This document shows positions 26,168-34,420 of a DNA stretch of 64,000 nt, one piece after another. The notes under the pieces were generated by a model. It was not told where the DNA came from. It saw nothing but the letters and a program-made list of their open reading frames with translations, and did not search any database. Source of the stretch: Paenarthrobacter ilicis (GTDB lineage Bacteria; Actinomycetota; Actinomycetes; Actinomycetales; Micrococcaceae); assembly GCF_016907545.1 (NCBI RefSeq), contig NZ_JAFBCD010000001.1, forward strand, positions 3,720,001-3,784,000. Direction: 5' to 3'. How positions within the stretch are numbered: the first letter of the stretch is position 1; every line of letters starts with the position of its first letter. Made by a program: the position numbers and the translations under genes.

Positions 26168-27181
26168 CTAGCTGCATGCCGCAACTGGCAGGTCCTGCCA
26201 CTGGGGATGGCATCCGATGCCGAGGAGTCCGAAGACGGTGGTGACGGATTCGCGGAGTGTTTCGAGTTGGGCCCGCGAGCGCCGGTAGGCGGCAGTTGCT
26301 TCTGCCACGGTGGTTTTCCGAAAACGGACGTTGTCCCCCGGCCGCGCTTGGGCCAGGACATCCAGTCCGGTGCTGGTCACCACTGCAAGGACGGGATATC
26401 CGGCGGTGACGCCGCGCCCGCGGTGCAGGACCAGCAATTCTTCCCTGGAGGGAACCTCGACGGCGCCAACCGGCACCCCGCGGGAAAGTACCTCGCCGTG
26501 TGAGGTTCTTTCCGGCAGTTCACCCCCGAGCCGCAACCCGATGTGGTTGCTGCGTCCGCTGACGGTGTACTCCGAGGAGAAGAGGAGTTGGCCGGATTCG
26601 CCGAACTCGGCGACGTCCGGCCCGTCGGTCACATCGACCAACAGATCGGGCCCCATGCTGGGCCGTTCAAGGCCAAGCCGGAAAAGGGGAAGATCGAAGT
26701 AGGGCTGGCGTATGGGGCCCACACTGCGGCGGGTGGCCAGGATGGTTCCCTCACGCAACTGCAACCCGAAGCCCACGACCGTATCCGGCGCAGCACTGCC
26801 CAGCAGGGTTTCGGCTTCCACCGAGCCGTGAACTGCCAGGTATGCGCGGAGGCCGCGGTGGATGCCACGAAGGGAGACGGTTTCTCCGGCCCGGACGGAT
26901 ACCGGTTCCCACTGGCTGCAGGCACGGCCACCCACTGTGAGCGTGAGCGGGGCACCCGTGACGGAGATGAGAAGGTCCGTGGTGGCTTGCATCCGGAAGT
27001 CCAGGGCCGTGATTTCCACCAAGGGATCGTTATCCGGGTTGCCGGCCAGGATGTTGGCGGCACGGGCCGAGTATTGGTCCACGGCGCCGTTGACGGGGAG
27101 GCCGTAACGGGGTCCGCGTGTCCTACCCAAATCGGTAACCACGGAATTTCCGGGTTGCTGGATCAGGATCCCGCCGCTCAT
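26168..27181 (-). CDS. pxpC: 5-oxoprolinase subunit C (biotin-dependent carboxyltransferase family)
   Basis: A 337-residue subunit of the ATP-dependent 5-oxoprolinase PxpABC, which opens 5-oxoproline to glutamate. It belongs to the KipA / allophanate hydrolase subunit 2 family: TDLGRTRGPRYGLPVNGAVDQYSARAANILAGNP near the N-terminus and SNHIGLRLGG near residue 215 are characteristic. ATG 27181 overlaps the pxpB stop (ATGA). The frame is open upstream, but that overlaps pxpB. Confidence 0.87.
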   Translation of the reverse strand: MSGGILIQQPGNSVVTDLGRTRGPRYGLPVNGAVDQYSARAANILAGNPDNDPLVEITALDFRMQATTDLLISVTGAPLTLTVGGRACSQWEPVSVRAGETVSLRGIHRGLRAYLAVHGSVEAETLLGSAAPDTVVGFGLQLREGTILATRRSVGPIRQPYFDLPLFRLGLERPSMGPDLLVDVTDGPDVAEFGESGQLLFSSEYTVSGRSNHIGLRLGGELPERTSHGEVLSRGVPVGAVEVPSREELLVLHRGRGVTAGYPVLAVVTSTGLDVLAQARPGDNVRFRKTTVAEATAAYRRSRAQLETLRESVTTVFGLLGIGCHPQWQDLPVAACS

Positions 27182-27942
27182 GGCGTCGCGCCCGGATCGC
27201 TGGATCGGCGGCCGGCTGGCAGGTCGCTGGGCTGAAGCTCCATGCCTGCAAAGCCGCCGAAATCTTCTGCTTGGATCTGCCTGAACGTGAGGATGTCGCC
27301 GGGCCGGTATGGCACCAGTGGTTCGCGCCGAATGTTCAACACCGAGTAGGGGGTCTGACCGATGACGCACCAGCCGCCGGGGGCTGCGGCCGGCGCGATG
27401 ACAGCTTGGCGGCCCGCTACCGAGACTGCGCCGGCGGGGACACTCAACCGGGGGTCCTTCAAGCGCGGTACAGGCCTGGGGAAAGCGGGGCCGTCCATCA
27501 TGGGTGATCCTGCCGGCGCTCCCAAGCAACGGATGGTGTAGGTCTTTCCGGTGTGGAGCCGGATCACTTCATCCGTGGTGAGGCCTTGGTGCGCTGCTAC
27601 CTTTTCCAGGTCCGGGCCGTACTCTCCGCCGTAAACAACGGGGACATCGAAGTATCGGGGAGCAACGGCTGCTCCACCTGCGCGCCCCAGCTCTGTGAGG
27701 CCGAGCTTCACGAAAGCGCGCATCTGCCGGGCAGAGACCAGGACGGAGTCGAATTCCACCAGGACGGAGTCGTAGGTGGGGACCGCGCCGTAAAGCCCTT
27801 CGGCACCGCAGTCCTCCAGCCAACTGGCCAGGCGGTGGACGGTTGCCCAGTTCTCTTCGGAGTCAGGGGAGATCGCCACCACGCGGAGCGCGGAATCGCC
27901 GGATTCGTGGATCTCGGTGGGTGAGGCTGTGGATGGCGACAC
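27178..27942 (-). CDS. pxpB: 5-oxoprolinase subunit B (KipI / allophanate hydrolase subunit 1 family)
   Basis: A 254-residue partner of PxpC. VPTYDSVLVEFDS near residue 58, PVVYGGEYGPDLEKVAAHQGLT near 106-127 and YTIRCLGAPAGSPMM near 140 are family hallmarks, with GGWCVIGQTPYSVLN near the end. It begins at GTG 27942, one base after the pxpA stop, and is coupled at both ends. KipI-like members also inhibit histidine kinases in Bacillus, but the complete pxpABC set points to 5-oxoprolinase. Confidence 0.87.
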   Translation of the reverse strand: MSPSTASPTEIHESGDSALRVVAISPDSEENWATVHRLASWLEDCGAEGLYGAVPTYDSVLVEFDSVLVSARQMRAFVKLGLTELGRAGGAAVAPRYFDVPVVYGGEYGPDLEKVAAHQGLTTDEVIRLHTGKTYTIRCLGAPAGSPMMDGPAFPRPVPRLKDPRLSVPAGAVSVAGRQAVIAPAAAPGGWCVIGQTPYSVLNIRREPLVPYRPGDILTFRQIQAEDFGGFAGMELQPSDLPAGRRSSDPGATP

Positions 27943-27943
27943 G

Positions 27944-28732
27944 TCAGGCCACCTTCTCCCGTGCTGCCATGACCTGGGTCAAGGGTGCGATCCGGACGCC
28001 GGCGGCGAGCAGTTCCGTCCGGATCAACCGCGCGAGTTCCACCGCCCCGGGGTTGTCGCCGTGCAGAAGGACGGTGTCCACGGTGATATCGATGTCCACC
28101 CCGTTCGCACAGCGGAGTTTGCCTTCGGCGACCATACGGAGGGTCCGGTCCACGATCTCGGTGGGATCGTGAAGGACGGCACCGGGCTGGCTGCGGGGAA
28201 CCAGTGTGCCGTCTTCCTGGTAAGCGCGGTCCACAATCCCCACGATGGCGACGTTGAGGCCTGCTTCGCGGGCCGCTGTGGCCAGTTCGCCCTCTTGGGC
28301 TACCACTGTGAGGCCGGAATCCACGCGGGCGGCCGCCTCGGCAACAGCCTTGGCATAGTCGGGCCGGACGGCCACCAGGTTGCCAAGCCTGCCGTGGGGT
28401 GCAAGATGTTCCACCTTGGTGCCGTGGAAAGCGGCAAAAGCGTTGAGCGCACCCAGCTGGTACAGAACATCGTTCTGAACTTCTGCTGCCGTGAGGCCCA
28501 TATCCCGGCGGCCGAAACCACGCAGGTCCGGGAAGCTGGGATGGGCGCCGATGCCGACGCCGCGGCGAACGCATTCGGCGACGGTGGCGGCCATAATATC
28601 GGGATCGCCGGCGTGGAACCCGCAAGCGATATTGGCGCTTGTCACGATGTCCAGGAGCTCGGAATCGTCGCCGATGGTGTAGGCGCCAAATCCCTCTCCC
28701 AGATCCGCTACAAGATCAATCATCGGATTCAC
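27944..28732 (-). CDS. pxpA: 5-oxoprolinase subunit A (LamB/YcsF family)
   Basis: A 262-residue (or 259 from ATG 28723) TIM-barrel-like subunit. DLVADLGEGFGAYTIGDD at the N-terminus, SANIACGFHAGDPDIM near 33-48, GIGAHPSFPDLRGFGRRDM near 60-78 and HGDNPGAVELA near the end are the LamB/YcsF signature. It is first in the operon. GTG 28732 has AAAGAGA close upstream, so both starts are possible. The promoter should lie in the 286-bp gap facing lysR. Confidence 0.9.
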   Translation of the reverse strand: MNPMIDLVADLGEGFGAYTIGDDSELLDIVTSANIACGFHAGDPDIMAATVAECVRRGVGIGAHPSFPDLRGFGRRDMGLTAAEVQNDVLYQLGALNAFAAFHGTKVEHLAPHGRLGNLVAVRPDYAKAVAEAAARVDSGLTVVAQEGELATAAREAGLNVAIVGIVDRAYQEDGTLVPRSQPGAVLHDPTEIVDRTLRMVAEGKLRCANGVDIDITVDTVLLHGDNPGAVELARLIRTELLAAGVRIAPLTQVMAAREKVA

Positions 28733-28880
28733 GTGATTCTCTTTCCATGGCTTTACTGTTGGGGAAGAAGAAATTCAGGAAGTCAATTGAATTTCCCCTT
28801 AAGGGAAGATGCTCCGGGAAACCAAAGTGTTGCCTGAAGTTCTTTCCAAAAGTCTCGCATCGGCCGGGCATGCTGCACAA

Positions 28881-28909
28881 AGACCTATTCACTATCCCGT
28901 GATAGGTCT
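28881..28909. promoter_or_regulatory. Operator-like inverted repeat between pxpA and lysR
   Basis: AGACCTAT at 28881-28888 and ATAGGTCT at 28902-28909 are exact reverse complements. The symmetry continues inwards (CAC and GTG) with one extra base on the left. The right arm also starts ATA-N9-TAT (28902-28916), a LysR-type T-N11-A box. It is 110 bp upstream of lysR and about 150 bp from pxpA. Most likely the site of the LysR regulator. Confidence 0.66.
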
Positions 28910-29018
28910 CCGTTATGACCTGCACCACGCTGTACTGTGGCATGGGTCCCACAGCGGCTCCGGATAGAATTTTCCCCACGGCATGCCACCGGGGACGTGG
29001 CCCTCCAGGAAGGCAAAC

Positions 29019-29963
29019 ATGGATACGCGCAAGCTCTCCTACTTCGTTCAAATCGTTGATTCGGGCAGCATCACCAAGGCAGCAGCGGCACTCCACATTG
29101 CCCAGCCGGCACTCAGCCAGACCGTGTCCGCTTTGGAGAACGATCTTAAACAGCGCCTGCTGATCCGCAGCAAGCAAGGCGTGGAACCCACCGCGGCCGG
29201 ACATACCCTTTACCGGCACGCGCAGTCGATCCTGCGTTTGGTTGAGCAGGCCAGGCAGGATGTCGCCTCCTCGGGAGCGGCGCCGTCCGGCAGGGTGTCC
29301 ATCGCGATCGCCCCTTACAGCATGGCCTCCAGCCTGACCCCCCAGATCATCAGCGAAGTGGGCCGCAGGTACCCGGATATCGTGGTCCATCTGACGGAAA
29401 TATTCGGCGGGGTTCTCAGTGAAGCCATCAAGAACGGCCGCTTGGACATGGCCCTGATCTACGAGCCTGGAGCCATCCGTGGCGTGCAGTTCACCACCAT
29501 GATCGTGGAGGACCTCCACCTGGTGGTGCACCCTGACGCGGACGTCACCCACGGCAAGGACACCATCACCCTTGCCGAAGCCAGCGCCATCGGATTGTTC
29601 CTTCCCGAGAAAAACCACACGCTGCGCCAGCTCATCGAAAAGGGCCTGGCAGACCAGGACTTGCCGCTCCGGCTGGTGGGCGAGGTGGAATCGGTGCCGT
29701 CGTTGACCCGGCTCATCCGGGCCAACCTTGGCGGGACCGTATTGCCGAAGTCGGCAGCGGACGCCCTCTTCCCGGACCAGGACTTCAAGGTGCTCCGGAT
29801 TGTGGAACCAGGCCTCCAGAGCAAGATCGCACTGTGCACGCCGGATCATGAACCGCTGTCCGAAGCGGCTTCGGCCGTGCTCCTGGTGGTCAAGGAAATG
29901 CTCCACCAACAGCTCATCACCAAATACGGAACAGACCCCGTGCAACTTCCTGCACATCCATAA
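29019..29963 (+). CDS. LysR family transcriptional regulator
   Basis: A 314-residue LysR regulator. The N-terminal winged helix (KLSYFVQIVDSGSITKAAAALHIAQPALSQTVSALENDL, residues 5-43) is followed by the two-lobed effector domain (RVSIAIAPYSMASSLTPQII onwards). Its start resembles the Nac/Cbl group. ATG 29019 has AGGAAGG upstream. It is divergent from pxpABC-MFS-SDR and is the natural candidate to control that operon, perhaps with 5-oxoproline as effector. Confidence 0.9.
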   Translation: MDTRKLSYFVQIVDSGSITKAAAALHIAQPALSQTVSALENDLKQRLLIRSKQGVEPTAAGHTLYRHAQSILRLVEQARQDVASSGAAPSGRVSIAIAPYSMASSLTPQIISEVGRRYPDIVVHLTEIFGGVLSEAIKNGRLDMALIYEPGAIRGVQFTTMIVEDLHLVVHPDADVTHGKDTITLAEASAIGLFLPEKNHTLRQLIEKGLADQDLPLRLVGEVESVPSLTRLIRANLGGTVLPKSAADALFPDQDFKVLRIVEPGLQSKIALCTPDHEPLSEAASAVLLVVKEMLHQQLITKYGTDPVQLPAHP

Positions 29964-29982
29964 CAAACCCTTATCCGTACAG

Positions 29983-30011
29983 ACAGCTTTGGTCTTATTC
30001 AAGACCGCTGT
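29983..30011 (+). terminator. Stem-loop after lysR
   Basis: ACAGC and GGTCTT pair with AAGACC and GCTGT around ATTC, with three unpaired T on the left side, and AATTT follows. It lies 20 bases after the lysR stop and may end that transcript. Confidence 0.5.
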
Positions 30012-30022
30012 AATTTCCTAAA

Positions 30023-30045
30023 ATCGAATCAGCCAGCAATTCGAT
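30023..30045. promoter_or_regulatory. Inverted repeat in the promoter region of the 73-residue gene
   Basis: ATCGAAT, nine-base spacer, ATTCGAT. It lies in AT-rich DNA, 45 bases upstream of GTG 30090. The right arm runs into TAAAAG, a possible -10. Spacing and symmetry fit a dimeric regulator. Confidence 0.5.
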
Positions 30046-30089
30046 AAAAGCAGTCCGCTTTCATGTGGACGCGTTCTAAGGAAATAACG

Positions 30090-30311
30090 GTGAAAAAGAT
30101 CAGCACAGCCGGTTGGGTGTCGCAGCCAACCCGTGAAGCAATCAGCGCACGGACCGGATTCCACTGCCCGCGCAATGGATTCTGGCGGCCTGTGGGCGGT
30201 ATTGGCGAACCGCTGTTCATCTTCGAAGGCAGCCTGATGCCCACCCATGCCGGCAAGAGCATCGAATGGCACATGGTGGATACCCGCCCCGGGCACTCCG
30301 CGCTCGACTGA
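30090..30311 (+). CDS. Small conserved-looking protein with CP-x3-G-x-W motif, unknown function
   Basis: Not recognised. The 73 residues from GTG 30090 (AAGGA seven bases upstream) contain REAISARTGFHCPRNGFWRPV, then EPLFIFEGSLMPTHAGKSIEWHMV. The pattern of a Gly-Cys-Pro-type turn followed by Trp and a later EGSxMP recalls small soluble proteins that often accompany larger genes, but I cannot name a family. Real ribosome site and typical codon use make it a likely gene. It has its own promoter region with an inverted repeat and is convergent to the RraA gene. Confidence 0.6.
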   Translation: MKKISTAGWVSQPTREAISARTGFHCPRNGFWRPVGGIGEPLFIFEGSLMPTHAGKSIEWHMVDTRPGHSALD

Positions 30312-30379
30312 ACCCGGCACCTGCCGGACGTACGCCCGGTGCCGGCCACCCGCCGTCGTGCATCAACAAATCGACCACA

Positions 30380-30437
30380 CACGGAAGGCGCCTTGCCCAC
30401 TGGCAAGGCGCCTTCCCGGCGTCAAGCGCCTTCCGTG
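30380..30437. terminator. Overlapping alternative hairpins between convergent genes
   Basis: GGAAGGCGCCTTGCC (30383-30397) pairs perfectly with 30402-30416 around CACT. The outer part CACGGAAGGCGC (30380-30391) can instead pair with GCGCCTTCCGTG (30426-30437). The two pairings are mutually exclusive. No T tract follows. It sits between the convergent small gene and the RraA gene, so a bidirectional terminator is the simplest reading. Confidence 0.58.
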
Positions 30438-30466
30438 CGTCCGCTGGCTATTGGGGTCCTGGTGGA

Positions 30467-31141
30467 TCAGTCCTCCACCAGCAGCCCCTTTTCCTTCAGC
30501 TTCTCGGTCAGCCCGCAGAGCTCGATGGTGTTGCCGCCATCGTGGTAGAGCTTGATGAGTTCGCGCTCGTGGTCATCGCGCGCCTGGGACAGGTCGATCA
30601 CTTCCTCGGCCTCTTCGCGCCGGACCACCACGACGCCGTCGGCATCGCCCCGGAGGATGTCGCCAGGGTAGATGATCTCGTCACCGAAGACGATCGGGTG
30701 GTTGATGGGACCCAGGGTTTCCTTGACGGTGCCCTTGATGCTGACGCTGCCGGAGAAAACGGGCAGGCCCAGCTCGATCAGGTCCTGGGTGTCACGGACG
30801 CCGGAATCGGTCACCATGGCCGCGATCCCCTTGGCTTTCATGGCGTTGCCCAGGACGTCGCCGAACGTGCCGGCCTCAGCCATTTCCTGCGCACCCACCA
30901 GCACAACATCGCCGGCTTGCGCGTAGTGGATGGCCACCTGCAGCATGAGGTTGTCCTGCGGCGCGCATGCAACGGTGACAACCGGACCACAGAAGGACAT
31001 GGAGCGATCGATCGGCTTGATCCTGGAACTCAAGGCGCCGCGGCGGCCCTGGGCTTCATGGATGGTGGCGGAGGAGAACTTGGCGAGGCGCGCCACCACA
31101 TCGGCTTCCGGGCGCTCGAACTTGGTTTTGACGTGGATCAT
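30467..31141 (-). CDS. RraA family aldolase/decarboxylase (4-carboxy-4-hydroxy-2-oxoadipate aldolase-like)
   Basis: A 224-residue RraA-fold enzyme. SSATIHEAQGRRGAL near 23-37, CAPQDNLMLQVAIHYAQAGDVVLVGA near 59-84 and VTDSGVRD near 110 (catalytic Arg and metal-binding Asp) match class II pyruvate aldolases of the LigK/GalC/HMG type, which also decarboxylate oxaloacetate. GDADGVVVV follows. It is downstream of an aminotransferase by 25 bp. Products would be pyruvate and oxaloacetate; whether a 4,5-cleavage pathway exists in this strain cannot be seen here. Confidence 0.82.
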   Translation of the reverse strand: MIHVKTKFERPEADVVARLAKFSSATIHEAQGRRGALSSRIKPIDRSMSFCGPVVTVACAPQDNLMLQVAIHYAQAGDVVLVGAQEMAEAGTFGDVLGNAMKAKGIAAMVTDSGVRDTQDLIELGLPVFSGSVSIKGTVKETLGPINHPIVFGDEIIYPGDILRGDADGVVVVRREEAEEVIDLSQARDDHERELIKLYHDGGNTIELCGLTEKLKEKGLLVED

Positions 31142-31166
31142 GGTTGGTTCCTTGGGTTGGGTGGGG

Positions 31167-32375
31167 CTAGTTGAGGTTGTTCACGGCGTCGCGGATGGAA
31201 TCCACTCCGGCGGTGATGGTTTCCAGCGAAGTGGCGAAGGAAATACGGAAGTACGGGCCCAGGCCGTAGGCAGAACCCTGGATGACAGCCACGCGGGCAG
31301 CGTCCAGGAGGTAAAGCGTGAAGTCCTGGTCATTGGCGATAACGCGGCCATCCGGCGCGGTTTTGCCGATCACACCCGAGCAATTGACGTAGGCGTAAAA
31401 CGCGCCGTCCGCCGGGGCCACGGACAGCCCGTTGATGGAATTCAAACCGTCGACGGCGGCGTCCCGGCGTTTCCGGTACACCTCCACCGAGTCACGGACG
31501 AAGGACTGGTCACCATTGAGGGCAGCTGCGGCGGCCGCCTGGCTGATGGACGACGGGCACGACGACGTCTGCGATTGCAGTTTGTTCATGGCCGCGATCA
31601 GCGGAGCGGGACCCACTCCGTAGCCCAGACGCCAGCCGGTCATGGCATAAGCCTTGGACACGCCGTTGACCAGGAGGATCCGGTCCTTCAGCGCAGGCAC
31701 CGCCGAGACCAGGCTGGTGACGCGACCTTCGCCGAAGTAGACCTCATCGTAAATCTCGTCGGTCAGGACAAAGACGTGCGGGTTTTCCGCCAGGACAGCG
31801 CCGAGTGCCTGCAGTTCCCCGCGGGAGTAGACGGCGCCTGTCGGGTTGGACGGTGCGTTGAGGATGACCCATTTGGTCTGTGGCGTGATGGCCGCGCGCA
31901 GAGCTTCCGGGGTGAGCTTGAATCCGACATCCTCGCCACAGGGGACGATCACCGGAGTGCCATCGTTGGCCAGCACCATGTCCGGGTAGGACACCCAGTA
32001 AGGCGCCGGGATGACCACTTGGTCACCCTCATTCAGCGACGCCATCAGCGCCACGTAAAGGACCTGCTTAGCGCCACCGCCGATGGTGAGCTGGTTTGCG
32101 CCGTAGCCCAGGCCCGTGTCCCGCTCGATCTTGTTCAGGATGGCTGCCTGAAGTTCCGGTGTACCCGTGACCGAGGTGTACTTGGTCTCTCCATCTCTGA
32201 TGGCAGCGACTGCGGCTTCTTTGATGTGGTCCGGAGTGTCGAAGTCCGGCTCACCAACCGTCAGGTCGATGATCGGGATGCCGTCCGCTTTGAGTTCGCG
32301 GACGCGGGCGGCAGCGGCAACGCTCGCAGAGGACTTGATACGCGTGACCCTCGACGCCGGCAGGAAGTCGGACAT
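31167..32375 (-). CDS. Pyridoxal phosphate-dependent aminotransferase (aspartate aminotransferase-like)
   Basis: A 402-residue class I aminotransferase. IDLTVGEPDFDTPDHIKEA near 35, YTSVTGTPELQAAI near 66, NAPSNPTGAVYS near 171, TDEIYDEVYFGEG near 203 and NGVSKAYAMTGWRLGYGVG near 237 with the PLP Lys are all present. The pattern fits subgroup I-gamma aspartate/prephenate-type enzymes. It is first in a two-gene unit with the RraA-type aldolase, so it may interconvert oxaloacetate or pyruvate released by that enzyme; this link is inferred. Confidence 0.86.
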   Translation of the reverse strand: MSDFLPASRVTRIKSSASVAAAARVRELKADGIPIIDLTVGEPDFDTPDHIKEAAVAAIRDGETKYTSVTGTPELQAAILNKIERDTGLGYGANQLTIGGGAKQVLYVALMASLNEGDQVVIPAPYWVSYPDMVLANDGTPVIVPCGEDVGFKLTPEALRAAITPQTKWVILNAPSNPTGAVYSRGELQALGAVLAENPHVFVLTDEIYDEVYFGEGRVTSLVSAVPALKDRILLVNGVSKAYAMTGWRLGYGVGPAPLIAAMNKLQSQTSSCPSSISQAAAAAALNGDQSFVRDSVEVYRKRRDAAVDGLNSINGLSVAPADGAFYAYVNCSGVIGKTAPDGRVIANDQDFTLYLLDAARVAVIQGSAYGLGPYFRISFATSLETITAGVDSIRDAVNNLN

Positions 32376-32482
32376 GTCTCCTCCAGAAAGATGGAACCCG
32401 GGACGCGCGGATTCGCGAATCCCCTTTTTTCGAGACTAGGGATCCGGGCGCGCCGTGGATAAGACCTAATGTGCGTGGATCT

Positions 32483-32497
32483 ATAAGGGCGCCTTAT
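32483..32497. promoter_or_regulatory. Palindrome with LysR-type T-N11-A spacing upstream of the aminotransferase gene
   Basis: ATAAGG, spacer GCG, CCTTAT, 108 bases upstream of the aminotransferase ATG. It has the ATA-N9-TAT form also seen at 28902-28916 near lysR. The rest of the 300-base divergent region (32376-32675) holds no gene that I can support; TAGATT near 32627 is a possible -10 for the HTH gene. Confidence 0.5.
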
Positions 32498-32675
32498 GAC
32501 GCGGGTTCCCTCCGGCGCATTTCCGCAACTTTGGCGCCCAGTGAGTCACGTAAACCAACCACATCCATGCACTTTACTTATGGGTTCACGCGGTTTTGGT
32601 ATTTCCATGCGCGGGTAAACGCTGCCTAGATTCGAGGAGTCAAAAGTGTCCTTGGTCCTCGTCGAAAGGGAGCAC

Positions 32676-33254
32676 ATGCCAGCCCGGACCCGGCCCGTAC
32701 AGGGGCGTTCGTCGACCGGAAGGTACACCTACCGCGCCAACACGTCCGCCCGTCCGGCGGCACCGAGCACTGCCGAACACGCCCACCTCGCCCATGCGCT
32801 GGGCGTCCACCGGCAACTCCTCTCACACGCGGCCAGTTCCATCAGGACGTTGACGGCGGCGCGGAACGACATGATCGCGCAGGCAGTGGAAGACGGAGTG
32901 TCCCTGACTACCCTTTCAACAGTCACCGGCCTGAACATCAGGGCCGTGAGGACCATCGCCTTGGCTTATGACGATCTGCACCCGAGCGGACTCCCCCGCG
33001 GCGCACATGTTGAGGCATTGAAGAAAAAGAGCAGTGAGCTCCGGGCTGCGGAACAGCATCGGGGACAGATCACCGAACAACGGGAAGCGCTGATTGTCCT
33101 TGCGCTCCGGAACCACGTGTGCGACGACCTTGAGCTTGCTTCGCTGACAGGGCTGACCCCGGACCATATCCGCAGATCAACACGGGGAATCACCCGGCCA
33201 AACCATCAGTCGCCGTTGAACCCTGAAGCCGTGAAGGGTAGAACGGGTAGATGA
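32676..33254 (+). CDS. Putative DNA-binding protein with two helix-turn-helix segments
   Basis: A 192-residue protein, family not recognised. Two segments look like helix-turn-helix units: IAQAVEDGVSLTTLSTVTGLNIRAVRTIALAYDD around residues 67-100 and LIVLALRNHVCDDLELASLTGLTPDHIRRSTRG around 139-171. The basic N-terminus is disordered-looking. ATG 32676 has AAAGGGAG at good spacing and is preferred over GTG 32646. The stop overlaps the next gene (ATGA), linking it to the NTF2-like protein. Confidence 0.66.
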   Translation: MPARTRPVQGRSSTGRYTYRANTSARPAAPSTAEHAHLAHALGVHRQLLSHAASSIRTLTAARNDMIAQAVEDGVSLTTLSTVTGLNIRAVRTIALAYDDLHPSGLPRGAHVEALKKKSSELRAAEQHRGQITEQREALIVLALRNHVCDDLELASLTGLTPDHIRRSTRGITRPNHQSPLNPEAVKGRTGR

Positions 33255-33610
33255 CCTCTGACGTGAACTCCTGGATGGACAAGTACCAGCACGCCTGGAC
33301 GTCCAATGAGCCCGGCGACATCAAGGCACTCTTCACGGAGGACGCCGTCTACAACGATCGGCCGCACACCGGCAAACCCTGGAACGGACACCAGGAGATT
33401 GTTGAGCACTGGACCGGCGATTCCGTGGACCAGCCGGGAGACTGGACCTTTGAGTGGACTCTCATGGGCATGGACGGCGATACCGCCTTTGTCCAAGGGC
33501 TCACCACCTACCTCAACGGCCAACCCACCTACGACAACTTGTGGGTCATCCGCTTCGCCGAAGACGGACGGGCACGCGAATTCACCGAGTGGTACATGGC
33601 CCGCAAGTAA
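33251..33610 (+). CDS. NTF2-like / SnoaL-like domain protein
   Basis: A 119-residue cone-shaped alpha+beta fold protein. NSWMDKYQHAWTSNEPGDIKALFTEDAVYNDRPH at the start and WVIRFAEDGRAREFTEWYMARK at the end are typical of SnoaL_2/NTF2-like proteins, which may be enzymes or small-ligand binders. Coupled by ATGA to the HTH gene. It ends seven bases from the convergent hpaI stop. Confidence 0.8.
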   Translation: MTSDVNSWMDKYQHAWTSNEPGDIKALFTEDAVYNDRPHTGKPWNGHQEIVEHWTGDSVDQPGDWTFEWTLMGMDGDTAFVQGLTTYLNGQPTYDNLWVIRFAEDGRAREFTEWYMARK

Positions 33611-33616
33611 CCGCTG

Positions 33617-34420
33617 TCAGTAACTCTCACGCTCCGCCGTCTCTGACACGGGGATGAACTTCGCGGCGAACCCTTCCGAGGCCCGGGCCAGCACCGCAAC
33701 ATCGGCGCCCACCAGGACAAAGGAGGCACCGGCGTCGAGGTAGGCGCGGGCGGTCGATTCGTTGAAGGCGTTCACGCCAGCCGGTTTGCCGGCCGCTGCT
33801 GCGGCTTGCAGGCAACGCTCGACGGCGGCCCTCACCTCCGGATGTTCCTGCTGTCCCAGCAAACCCATGGAGGCGGCCAAATCGGATGGGCCCAGGAAGA
33901 TGCCGTCCACGCCATCGACGGCCAAGATCTCCTGGACTGCCGAAACAGCAGCTTCGGACTCGATCTGGACGGTGAGGCTGATGGTACCTGACGCAGAGCC
34001 GAGATAGTCCGGAACCCTGTTCCAGCGTGCGGAGCGGGCCAGCGCCGAACCGACGCCGCGGATGCCGTGCGGCGGGTACTGGACCGCGGCAACCGCAGTT
34101 GCGGCGTCAGAGGCCGAGTTCACCATGGGCACCATGAGGTTCTGCACCCCGAGGTCCAGGTATTGCTTGATGACCACAGGATCGTTCACCGGCGGGCGGA
34201 CCATGACCTGCACCGGGTACCCACTGACGGCGTGCAACTGGGAGAGGATCGATTCGAGCCCGTTGGGGCTGTGTTCAGCGTCGATCAGCAACCAATCAAG
34301 CCCGGATCCGGCGCAGATCTCTGCTACCAGGGGACTGCCGGAGCACACCCACATGCCTGCCAGCGGCCTTCCGGCATCACCCAACGCGGAGTAGAAAGTG
34401 GGGCTTAGTTGAAGTGGCAT
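33617..34420 (-). CDS. hpaI: 4-hydroxy-2-oxoheptanedioate aldolase (HpcH/HpaI family)
   Basis: Last step of the homoprotocatechuate pathway: cleaves 4-hydroxy-2-oxoheptanedioate to pyruvate and succinic semialdehyde. The 267-residue class II aldolase shows GMWVCSGSPLVAEICAGSGLDWLLIDAEHSPN near 21-52 (catalytic His), VRPPVNDPVVIKQYLDLGVQNLMVPMV near 73, and VQIESEAAVSAVQEILAVDGVDGIFLGPSDLAASMG with the metal-binding Glu and Asp near 150-185. It overlaps hpaH by 16 bases and closes the operon. Confidence 0.9.
   Translation of the reverse strand: MPLQLSPTFYSALGDAGRPLAGMWVCSGSPLVAEICAGSGLDWLLIDAEHSPNGLESILSQLHAVSGYPVQVMVRPPVNDPVVIKQYLDLGVQNLMVPMVNSASDAATAVAAVQYPPHGIRGVGSALARSARWNRVPDYLGSASGTISLTVQIESEAAVSAVQEILAVDGVDGIFLGPSDLAASMGLLGQQEHPEVRAAVERCLQAAAAAGKPAGVNAFNESTARAYLDAGASFVLVGADVAVLARASEGFAAKFIPVSETAERESY

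Noticed and set aside
27940..27946. Frameshift between pxpA and pxpB
   Set aside because: The two frames end and start within two bases at TGA and GTG, which is normal coupling; both products are full length.
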